Origin: Torulaspora globosa
Taxonomy: Eukaryota > Ascomycota > Saccharomycetes > Saccharomycetales > Saccharomycetaceae
Assembly: GCF_014133895.1 (NCBI RefSeq)
Contig: NC_050731.1
Location: 62,001 to 126,000, forward strand
Direction: 5' to 3'
DNA: 64,000 nucleotides
Below are positions 50,264-61,400 of this stretch, piece by piece (position 1 is the first letter of the stretch; each line of letters opens with the position of its first letter). The position numbers and the translations under genes were made by a program. A model generated the notes under the pieces. That model saw only the letters and a program-made list of their open reading frames with translations. It had not been told where the DNA came from and did no database searches.

Positions 50264-51038
50264 ACTTGACTATTCTGTTTATTTGTTAGATAGCTTTTCC
50301 ATTTCCGTGAACTATGACTTGTGTGAGGTGTCTCAGGCTTGTCACCGAGTATCATAATGTATGAAAATCAACGAGTTATCTGCTATTTCCCTTTATTTTC
50401 ATCATTGAGTATTCGAAACCGGACCTCGTCAGTTTTGTCCGAATACACATCTTGAAGAGATATACTGACCTCATTGCCTACCCTTTTGCAACTTACACTT
50501 TCAACAAGCTAATAGTGTTACTCACACTCTCTACGATGAGTAGGTTTCGCGCATACTGATTACTCGAAATGGCGCTACCGAGTTGCAGTAGACCTATTAC
50601 CCGGTTACTCGGTGAACAAGCCTGGACGTATCTATATACAGCACACTTATGCCTATATTTAGTATCGTAACTAGAGATCTGGAAATTCTGTAATATTCCC
50701 CGGATTCCAGACCCCCCACGCCTGAGGCTGCTGCCAGGAGTACGGGTTACCGCCGCACGTCCTGCACCCTGACCCCCAGCCATGCAATATGTTTCCCTGC
50801 CAACCCTGTCTAGCCGCACCACAGTATCACAAAAATTGTGGGCAAGTACGGCTTTCGCTCTAGCTCTCTACATTACACTCGGCATCCACACAAAAGCATG
50901 ACGACTTGTTTCCCCGGATCAATGACAATCACAGAAACATCGATCCGATGGAACACCGTATAAAAATGTCGTGGAAGTTAAAGATGTGTTCACAAAAGAT
51001 TGATATCCAATACAGCACAAAGTATAGGAAGATAGGGA
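50264..51038. other. Spacer between the two small island ORFs
   Basis: 775 bp between divergently read ORFs. An open frame at 50493-50822 (minus) has no ATG start and no family. No promoter element stands out. Confidence 0.4.
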
Positions 51039-51479
51039 ATGAGAGTTCAAGTAGACAAAAGCACAGACGAGACAATGACCCCAGATTCAACAGAAGAATC
51101 CTTAACTGATACGAATATAAGGATTGCAAGGATTATTTGGATAGGAGTGACAATATTTTCATCATTCGGTTTCTATTTCTTTTATTATCTGGCAACACAT
51201 GGTGGTGAATGGGTAAGGATGACCGCTGCTGGGGTCGCACCAGTGTTTGCTGGTGTTGCTGTTTATATTGGCAGTGTGTTTATGCAAAGCTGTTCTAGTC
51301 AGTGTCTAGCTGCAGCTGGACTAATTCCTTCAGAAGGTGAAGCCCGTACTGCAGCTTGTGTTGTGGTGGCAGCATTGTGGGCAGCTTCCACATTTCTTGC
51401 TGCAGCTGCCGCTGTACTTTGCTGGACTTATGATTCTGGTTCAGCTACAGCTAATTCACAGAGGATATGTCGACAGTAG
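51039..51479 (+). CDS. Small multi-span membrane protein of unknown family
   Basis: 146 codons from an ATG at 51039 (a second ATG at 51075 would start MTPDSTEES). A charged N-terminus of about 28 residues is followed by three strong hydrophobic segments at about residues 29-51 (ARIIWIGVTIFSSFGFYFF), 61-82 (AAGVAPVFAGVAVYIGSVF) and 103-129 (an Ala/Val-rich span ending AAAAAVLCWTY). Cys pairs lie in the second loop (MQSCSSQC). It has no homologue that I recognise. It is intact, unlike most of the island, and divergent from the secreted ORF at 50000-50263. Confidence 0.55.
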   Translation: MRVQVDKSTDETMTPDSTEESLTDTNIRIARIIWIGVTIFSSFGFYFFYYLATHGGEWVRMTAAGVAPVFAGVAVYIGSVFMQSCSSQCLAAAGLIPSEGEARTAACVVVAALWAASTFLAAAAAVLCWTYDSGSATANSQRICRQ

Positions 51480-52005
51480 CTTCATATAAAATGGTACAGA
51501 TTATAAGGTTAATATCGCTATATAGATAGAAGCCAGCATTGCGCCAAGAGCTTTGACTGTGAGAAAATGAACACAGCCGTCTGCTTCTCCTTAATGCTTG
51601 AGTAGCTTACGCTTACTAAGCTGAGCGTTCGATGGTATTGCAGCACTATACTGTCTGAACGGGGGTAATTGTGTGGTAATTGTGCGTGATACACACAATC
51701 AGAATCGCATAATCAGTTGCTGCGAATCAAAGGGTTACTAGTGGAACCAAATAGGCTAGTCGAATGGTAGAATGGAAGCGCATAGATAGAGGCCAGCTAA
51801 GTCAGATCCAAGTTGTGCTTCACTCGATATTTAGATTGCGGTCACAAAATAGGTAAGCAGTAATAGATTCGTTTCTCGTCTTGATAACTTTGGTTAAAAG
51901 GTTAATCAAGGAAGGGTCTGACCTATTAGGTTAATCCGGTAGTACTGTGAAAATTAAGTCAATCAGGTAATACTGTTCTCTCCTAAAAAATCTCACATAT
52001 TCGGT
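51480..52005. other. Spacer upstream of tRNA-Met with short imperfect repeats
   Basis: 526 bp without a gene. Short imperfect direct repeats occur: GGTAATTGTGTGGTAATTGTG near 51675, two TAGATAGA(A/G)GCCAGC copies near 51523 and 51784, and two AATC(C/A)GGTA(G/A)TACTGT copies near 51934 and 51961. Confidence 0.5.
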
Positions 52006-52078
52006 GCTTCAGTAGCTCAGTAGGAAGAGCGTCAGTCTCATAATCTGAAGGTCGAGAGTTCGAACCTCCCCTGGAGCA
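52006..52078 (+). tRNA. tRNA-Met (CAU), elongator
   Basis: 73 nt without intron. Acceptor GCTTCAG pairs with CTGGAGC (one G-U), discriminator A78. The A box is TAGCTCAGTAGG and the B box GAGTTCGAACC; the anticodon loop CTCATAA has CAT at 52039-52041. The sequence has the elongator, not the initiator, features. T6 at 52087-52092 is the Pol III terminator. Confidence 0.95.
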
Positions 52079-52403
52079 GAAATTATTTTTTCCCACTATC
52101 TGTTACGATTTTCGATCCCAATCTCTTTTTGTACCGTTTCTCGCGGACTTGGCAGCCTTCAGAAGCTCTTCTTAGTACTGTCAGACGCCAATTGCCTAAT
52201 TAGGTATCGTAGCACGTGACTTCCTCTCTTAGTATAAGGCAGATGAAATTTCAATGTTCTCGAGCTAAGGTTCTTCTTGATCCACGTAGTAACGCTCAGA
52301 AGTGCAACGACTTGAAGCTCAATCGTTGCTCTCAAGTGGATCGCCGGAACTCTCGGATACTTGTGCTGAAGCATAAGATTTTATTCCCTGAATTCTAAGG
52401 GCC
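52079..52403. promoter_or_regulatory. tRNA-Met terminator and TRA1 promoter
   Basis: 325 bp. T6 terminator at 52087-52092, and a CACGTG palindrome at 52213-52218, about 190 bp before the TRA1 ATG. No TATA box is obvious, as expected for a housekeeping gene. Confidence 0.5.
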
Positions 52404-55400
52404 ATGTTTAGATCGGATATGTCATATTCCGAGCAGATAGATCAGTTGGCATCGAAATTTGGCGATGAGCATGTTACACTTGAAGAGAGACATGCTGCAA
52501 TTTCAGAATTGTGTGATGTGCTGGAGTTTTTGAACACTCCAGATAACTATCAATCCTTTTTTAAGGCAGTCATACCGACAGTGGTTAAACAGCTGGAAGT
52601 AGTTCCTGCGTCTTTTGACCTAGGATCTTCCGAACATAAGCTTAGGAACTCGATGTTTACTGTTTTGAACAGATGTCCCATGAATCAGGCACTAGAGCCT
52701 TACGTACCAAGCCTAATGGAGGTTCTTTTGGCAAGCTTACCCAAGGAAAATGAAGAAAACGGAGTACTTTGCATGAAGATTCTTACCTCGCTCTTCAAAT
52801 CATTCAAAGCTCTACTGCAAAATCAGGTAGAGCAATTCATCCAAATAATAGTTCAGATTTACAAGAATTCGCCGGAGTCGGTAAGACAGGCTTTTGATGA
52901 GAATAGCAGCGAAACGGTGAATTTTGAAGACGATGAGATGAAGGACGACGATCAGCTGCTGAATGCAGATATTGAAGCGGATGATAGGGACTTAAACGGG
53001 AGACCCAAAGCAGACGATGTTGGCAAGCATTCAAAATCCACGTTGTACTCTTTTAAAGTTCTGTCAGAGTGTCCAATCACCATGGTAACCCTCTATTCTT
53101 CTTACAAGCAACTTACAAGCACTTCGTTGCCCCAATTCACACCACTTGTCATGGATCTTTTGAACATGCAGGTCCCACAACAGCAAAGAGCTCGAGAAGA
53201 AGCAGAGGCGAGAGGTAAAAGATTTACGTCGGTGTCACCGGACATCAAGAGCAGAGCGGTTTACTGTGAGTTCATATTGGCACAAATTAAGGCTACTTCT
53301 TTTCTTGCCTACGTTTTCATCAGAGGTTACGCCTCAGATTTTCTTCAGAGCTACGTCGGATTCATACCCGACCTCATAATACGACTGCTGCAAGACTGTC
53401 CTTCCGAGCTTTCCTCTGCCAGAAAAGAGCTTCTCCATGCCACGAGGCACATATTGTCTACCAACTACAAAAGACTCTTCCTGCCTAAACTGGACTACCT
53501 GTTCGATGAGAATGTGTTGATAGGTTCAGGATTCACTACCCACGAAACATTACGGCCTCTTGCCTACAGTACCGTCGCAGATTTTGTCCATAATGTACGA
53601 GCTGAACTGCAGTTAGACGACATTGAGAAAACGATACAGATGTACACCGGCTACCTACTGGATCAATCATTGGCCCTAACCGTGCAAATAATGAGTGCTA
53701 AATTACTGTTAAACTTGGTAGAAAGAATTTTGAAACTGGGCAAAGAAAATCCGCAGGAGGCACCAAGAGCAAAGAAACTTCTAATGATAATTGTTGATGC
53801 TTATATGAACAGGTTCAAAGCCCTCAACAGTCAATATAACACCATAATGAAGTATCACAAAAAGTATGAGCAGAACAAGGAGGCAAATACGAATCACGTC
53901 CAGCAGGCTGCTGTGGCAGATAATCAAGAAACTGAAAAATTTATGAGGGAGGTTCTACATTTTAATAACGAGAATGCCGGCTTGCCAGACACTAGAAGTA
54001 GGCTGCGCAAAACAGACGATGAGGATTCTGGGGAGGAAATGTCCTCGATTGAATTTTTTGACATCAAAAATTATGCCCCCCTGCTTCTTACTTCTGTAAG
54101 CACTAGCGATCCCATAAAGGACGCCTTTTACCTCTACCGTACCCTTATGTCTTTTCTGAAAACCATCATTCACGATCTGAAGGTCTTTAACCCACCGCCT
54201 GCTGAATATACCATTAACAACCCCAAACTCTGGGCATCCGTCTCAAGAGTATTCTCCTATGAAGAGGTAATGGTCTTTAAAGATCTTTTCCATGAATGCA
54301 TAGTTGGCTTGAGGTTTTTTTCCAGTAATACCGAGAAGCCCAATATTCCTGTGAAGAAGCATTTCGACATAACAATGCCTAGTTTGCCGGTTTCTGCCAC
54401 AAAAGATGGAAGAGAACTGATGGATTATCTGGCGTTCATGTTCATGCAAATGGATAGTTCAACTTTTAACGAAATCATAGAATCCGAGATGGAATTCATG
54501 TACCAGAGTATGCTCGACGATTCGGCGCTTCTTCATATAGCTCAGTCATTCCTCACAAGTGAGATTACATCACCAAATTTCGCAGGTATCCTATTGCGGT
54601 TCTTGAAGTCCAAACTCAAGGAACTTGGCAATGTCGATTTTAACAAGTCAAACATTTTGATTCGGCTTTTCAAGCTCTCTTTTATGTCCGTCAATCTCTT
54701 CCCAAATTTGAACGAAATTGTATTATTACCACATCTCAATGACCTAATTTTAAACTCTTTAAACTATGCAACATCCGCGGAAGAGCCATTGGTGTATTTT
54801 TATCTCATCAGGACGCTGTTTAGGAGTATTGGCGGTGGCCGATTCGAGAATCTTTACCGCTCTATTAAGCCAATTCTACAGGTGCTTCTGCAGTCTTTGA
54901 ACGGAATGATCCTTACAGCTCGCTTACCTCATGAACGAGAGCTTTACGTGGAACTTTGCATCACTGTCCCCGTACGTTTAAGCGTACTTGCTCCATTTCT
55001 TCCATACCTAATGAAGCCTTTAGTTTATGCCTTGCAGGGCTATCCAGACTTGGTTTCTCAAGGCCTGCGAACACTCGAGCTCTGTATTGACAACCTGACT
55101 GCTGAATATTTTGACCCTATAGTGGAACCCGTGGTGGAGGATGTTACGAAGGCTCTATTTAAGTTGTTAAAGCCGCAGCCGTTCAATCATACCATCAGCC
55201 ACACTACTGTTAGAATCTTAGGCAAGCTTGGAGGCCGTAACCGTCGCTTCCTGAAACCAGCAACTGATCTGAAGACAAAAGATGAGCTTGATGTGGAGAT
55301 CAATGCTCTCTTCAAAATTAACAACATGGCAGATGAGGTTCCTTTGTCTGTTACACCCGGTATTGAAGCAGCTCTCAATATCATGGAGGATTATAGGCTG

Positions 55401-58400
55401 GATCTCACCTACAAGAAGAGTGCTTATAAATACTTAACTTCCGTTCTTTTACTCCTGATCAAGTCCTCAGCTCAATTTCCAGATAACTACGCAATATTGG
55501 TAGAGACAGCTGTCAAGATTTGCTCGCTTGATAAAATTGAAGTCCAACCAAATTTTACGCCTGAGCACATGAGAGATAAGAAAAGGTTTTCAACCCAAGA
55601 AAGTTTGATCATCGATTTATTACAGATGGTCTTTTTTTCGGTTTCAATACCGGAGCTTAAGGACGATGCCATCCAGCTAATAAACCAATTAACTGATCAT
55701 TTTTGCTTATTGCAAGTGAACGATACATTAATTCGAAAGAGGAATTACAGCAGTATGTTCAACATTGATCTGAAGCAGCCGAATGTTATGATCAATAGTA
55801 AAATTTTCGTCAAAGCTGTCTCTCATTCTCTGTCGAGTTACATATCGGATGTCAGAGAAGTGGCTGTAGATGTCATCAAAAAGATTTACGAAAAAAGCAG
55901 GTTAATATATGGGGAGGATCTTCTTTACCATCACTCTTTCGTGGTCGATCTGATCAAAGCCTTTATTCACCATTGTTATGAGGAAGCATTTTACGGTAAG
56001 CGCGCGGGCGTTTTAGGTATGAAAACACTGGTTGAAGAGATTGAAATTTCCGAGGAGTTTTTGAAGCGCACTCAATTTGAGTTGGTAGACGGCCTTCTGT
56101 TTGTTTTGAAGGATACGCCTCTGCAGTCTCCAGCTATCATAACTGAAGATGCGGAGAATCTTATGTTAAGTATTACCAAGAAGACATTTCACGACGTCAA
56201 AGAGGAAACTCTCGATTCAAAAATTGTTCAAAATACTCTGACTGACATTGTTTGTGAATTAAGCAATGCGAATCCCAAAGTCAGAAAGGCGTGTCAGAGA
56301 TGTCTGTCAACTATATCAGAGACCACATCGATTCCAATCGTCAGGCTAATGGATCATTCTAAAAACTTTCTGCTGTCTCCTATCTTTGCCAAACCGTTAC
56401 GAGCTTTACCGTTCGCCATGCAGATTGGTAACGTGGACGCAGTGACGTATTGCTTGGGTTTACCGGATACCTTCTTAAGGTTTAACGAAGAATTGTTCCG
56501 CTTGCTCCAAGAAGCCATAGTCCTAGCAGATGCTGAGGACGAATCACTTTCAACAATCCAAAGAGCCACCGAATACCGAACTTCAGAGCAGTTAGTTCAA
56601 CTGAGAGTAGCCTGCATCAAGCTTCTTGCATTTGCCTTGAAGAACGAAGAATTTTCTGCTGCTCAACAAGGAAATATACGGTTCCGCATATTAGCTGTTT
56701 TCTTCAAAACAATGCTTAAGACATCCCCCGAAATAATCAACACGACTTATCAAGCCCTAAAAGACGTACTGGCTGAGAATTCTAAACTACCGAAAGAACT
56801 TTTGCAAAACGGCTTGAAGCCTATGCTAATGAACCTTTCCGATCATCAGAAGTTAACGGTCCCTGGTTTGGAAGCCTTGTCGAAGCTTTTGGAGCTCCTT
56901 ATCGCATATTTCAAGGTTGAAATAGGAAGGAAGTTGCTGGATCACATGAATGCATGGTGTAGAATTGAAGTCTTGGATACTTTGTTCGGCCATGACATTA
57001 TAGAACAAATGCCGACCAAGATCATAGTTCAAATCATAAATGTGTTCCATTTATTACCTCCGCAGGCGGACATGTTTTTAAATGATCTGCTACTCAAAGT
57101 CATGCTTTTGGAGAGGAAACTGCGCCTTCAAATGGACTCTCCATTCCGCGCTCCGTTGGCTAAATATTTGAACAGATTTCATGGTCCAGTCATTGAGTAT
57201 GTCAAGAAAAATATGGGCTTACGGCAACTTATTCTGTTTATGTGCAGCATATTACAAAAGCCTGAAGCCAAGGATCTCGCTGACGTGTTTGAAAAAGAGC
57301 TGGGGAATTTCTACGACCACTACATTGAGAGCATTTCTACCAATCAGGTCAGGGTAGTGAGCTTTTTCGCGAATATGGTTGACATGTTCTCGACCATGGT
57401 CAAAATCAGAGGTACACAGTGGCTAAAAGACAAGAGGGATATGGTTTTCAAGCTGAAAGAAATGTTAAACTTAACTTTGAGCACAATCAAGGAGAGCAAT
57501 TTTTACATTGATCATCTTCAACTTAACCAGGCAGTCAAGCAATATCAAGAGATTTATTTGAGATTTATCAGCTTCTATCCCGAAGAAAAAGAATTACTGT
57601 TAGACTTCATTGAGTTCTTGTTCGCAAATGACATTAAGCTGTCGCATTCACTTCCGTCATACATCTTTGACAATATAATAAGAACTCCAAGTAAGAAACA
57701 GCAAGAAGCATATTTGATCGCTTGTGTTAAGTTTGTCCTAAGCGACAGGGTTCTGAACGCTCAGGTCTTCGTTTTGCAAAATATCGTAAATGCTACGCTT
57801 ATTTACGAGGGAGTTCAAAATAACAACTTAGCTCGTTTTGGAGGGGAGCAGAAACCCGAATGGCTAGAAATTCTTCATAGCAAGGCTTGGAATAGCTCCA
57901 ACCAAACTCTACTCAATAATGTGGCCGGAGAATGTGACGCATATCGTTTCGAACTACTGCAATTGTCTGCAGTCTTTATCAAATGGGGCCCTGAGCTCAT
58001 AAGTGACTTTAAAAAAGATATCATCAAACTTAACTGGCATTTCATCAAACTAAAAGATGTTCTGGTCAAACAGGCAGCTTACTTGACAATATCGCTCTTC
58101 ATTTCCAAGTTTGATTTTCCAATTAAAGTCGTGATGCAGGTGTTTGTTGCAATACTAAGATGCTCGCAAGCAGAAGCTCGTCATTTAGCGCGCCAATCGC
58201 TGGATGTCCTAGCGCCTGTTTTGCACAGGCGCATGCAAGATTTTGACACACCCAATGCTTGGATAAACTGGGTTAAAAGAGTCTTATTTGAGAATAGCTC
58301 AGGTCAAAACAACAGCTTATATCAGTTTTTGATCAATCACCCAGACTTACTTTATCCGTCTCGCGGCCTGTTTATGTCTCATATCATTCTCTACATGAGT

Positions 58401-61400
58401 AAAGTCACATTCATGTCTAACAATACGCCTGATAATCATACGCTTGCGATAGACTTAGGCTCGCTGGTTCTTCGCTGGGAAGCTAAGGCTTTGGAAGATC
58501 GCAAACCTGCGGAGAAGTTGAGCAACCAAGATGTGGACATGACCGGAGAACATGATCCGGCAATAGATCATAATCCTTCCGATAATGCCAAGGAGCTGTC
58601 AGCTTATTCAGTACCAATGAATCTTCGGGAAACTTGCATAGCTTTTCTGATCCGGTACCTTTGCTCGAGTAACCACAGAGCCTCCGAGACAGATTTAGGA
58701 TTGCGAGCATTGAATATCTTGTCTGAACTTTTATCTGACAAGCACTGGTCCAACGTCAATGTGAAATTGTTCTACTTCGAGAAGTTCTTGATGTATCAAG
58801 ACCTGGGTTCGGAGAACATACTATTTTACTGCATGAATGCACTAGATGTGCTTCATGTATTTTTCCAGAATAAGTCTGCTGCATGGATCATTGAAAATTT
58901 GACCACCATCCAGAACCTCCTCGAAAAATGCTTGCGGGTTGATCACCATGACATTCAAGAGGCATTGCAAAAGGTGCTAACCGTAATTCTCAAAGCGATC
59001 AAAGCAGAGGAGATAATTAACAAAGCTGAGGAAGAAAATCCAGGAAAGACCTTTATGAAATTATTAGTTACCACCGTTGAACAAGACTTACAAGGTACAT
59101 CGTCGGTGGCTGCTGGTGTCATGTTGGTATGGACTTTGTTTATGGTCTTTCCCCAGAGCGTAGACCCGCTCCTGGGACTAATCATGAAGACTTTCAGTAA
59201 GCTCTGCAAAGATCACTTAAGCATTTCCCAACCGAAGGATGCCAGCGGTGTCGAAGAGGCAAGAATTACAACTGGGCTCCTTGAGAAAGTTCTTTGTTTA
59301 CTTTCCTTGAAAGTCTCAGTTTTAGGAGATTCCCGTCGCCCCTTTCTGTCGACAGTAGCGCTTCTGATCGACCGTTCTATGGATCAGAACTTTTTGAGGA
59401 AGATCGTCACCATTGCTAGGAATTGGGTTTTCAACAACGAAATCTTCCCTACAGTCAAGGAAAAGGCGGCAATATTAACCAAGATGCTAGCATTTGAGGT
59501 GAGGGGCGAGCCATCTCTTTCCAAAATGTTCTATGAAATCATTCTAGATTTGTTCGATCAGAAGCAGTTTACCAACACTGAAATTACTGTAAGAATGGAA
59601 CAACCATTTTTAGTCGGTACAAGGGTGAAAGACGAAACCATAAGGAGGAAGTTTATGGCGATCCTGGATAGCAGCTTAGAAAGGGATATCAAAGAACGCT
59701 TGTACTACGTCTTAAGAGACCAGAATTGGGAGTTTATTGCCGATTACCCCTGGTTGAATCAAGCCCTGCAGCTATTATACGGATCATTTGTCAAATCGCA
59801 TTCTTTAACGCTCATTGACGTTTATGATTTATCTGGCCCGAAAATCATACATGAATTTTTACCAGACGATGTTGATGTTCCACCGGAATCTGCACATCCT
59901 CACCTATCGTCTTTCATCAACGAACACGTCGACACGTTTGGACGCGTCTGTGAAGTTAAAGCTGCAGATATCATTGAGCCATTGATAGAGCTATTTTATC
60001 AGGATTCCAATGCCATCCACAGAGCCTGGGTGAGCGTGTTCCCCCAAGCGTACAAATGTATCCCAAGAAATGAGAAGTATGGATTTGTCCGGTCTTTAAT
60101 TACGCTTTTATCCAAGCAATATCACTCCAGACAAGTTGCTGCAAAAAATAACGTAGTGAGTATGCTATTGGACTCAATTAGCAGGGTAGATTCTTTAGAG
60201 CTACCACCGCACTTAGTGAAATATTTGGCAATTTCCAATAATTCGTGGTATCAATGTATTAAAATCCTCGAGTCGGCGCCTTTTAATACATCAATTGATA
60301 ACTCTAAAATCCTGGAGGCTAATGAGGATGCTTTATTAGAGCTTTATATCAACTTACAGGAAGAGGACATGTTCCACGGGTTATGGAGAAGGAGGGCTAA
60401 ATATACTGAGACCAACGTTGCACTGTCATACGAACAAGTGGGTTTATGGGACAAAGCTCAGCAACTATACGAAGTCGCCCAGGTTAAAGCTAGAAGCGGT
60501 GCATTGCCATATTCGGAAGTTGAGTATGCCCTCTGGGAAGATAACTGGATAATATGCGCCGAAAAGCTTCAAAATTGGGATATACTAACAGAGCTAGCAA
60601 AACATGAAGGTTTTACAGATTTGCTCCTCGAGTGTGGATGGCGAGTGGCTGATTGGAGCGCTGATAGAGAAGCTCTTGAACAGTCTGTTAAAAGCGTCAT
60701 GGATGTTCCGACGCCTCGTAGGCAGATGTTTGAAACCTTCTTGGCCCTACAAAATTTTGCGGACACCCGCAAGGGTGATCAAGAGGTTCGAAGACTTTGC
60801 GATGAGGGAATCCAGTTAAGCCTGCACAAATGGGCATCATTACCTGAAAGGTTCACACCGGCTCATAAATGGCTCTTGCATGGCTTTCAACAGTATATTG
60901 AGTTCTTAGAAGCCACTCAGGTCTACGCTAATCTACACACAACTACGGTTCAAAACTTGGATGCTAAAGCTCAAGAAGTCAAGCGGGTTTTACAGGCTTG
61001 GAGGGACAGGTTGCCTAACATCTGGGATGACGTCAATATGTGGAACGACCTAGTAACTTGGAGACAGCATGCTTTTCAGGTCATAAACAATGCCTATCTA
61101 CCATTAATCCCAGCCCTACAGCAATCAAGCAGTAATAGCAACGTTAATACCCATGCCTATAGAGGATACCACGAAATCGCATGGGTAATCAATCGTTTTG
61201 CGCATGTCGCTCGAAAACACAATATGCCCGATGTCTGTATCAGTCAACTGGCAAGAATCTATACATTACCAAACATCGAGATTCAGGAAGCATTCCTCAA
61301 ACTGCGCGAACAAGCAAAATGCCACTACCAAAATATGAATGAGCTAACAACAGGCTTGGACGTCATTAGCAACACAAACTTAGTGTACTTCGGCACCGTC

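Noticed and set aside
50493..50822. 109-codon minus-strand open frame in the second island
   Set aside because: It begins with GTG, has no early ATG, and shows neither a signal peptide nor a family pattern.
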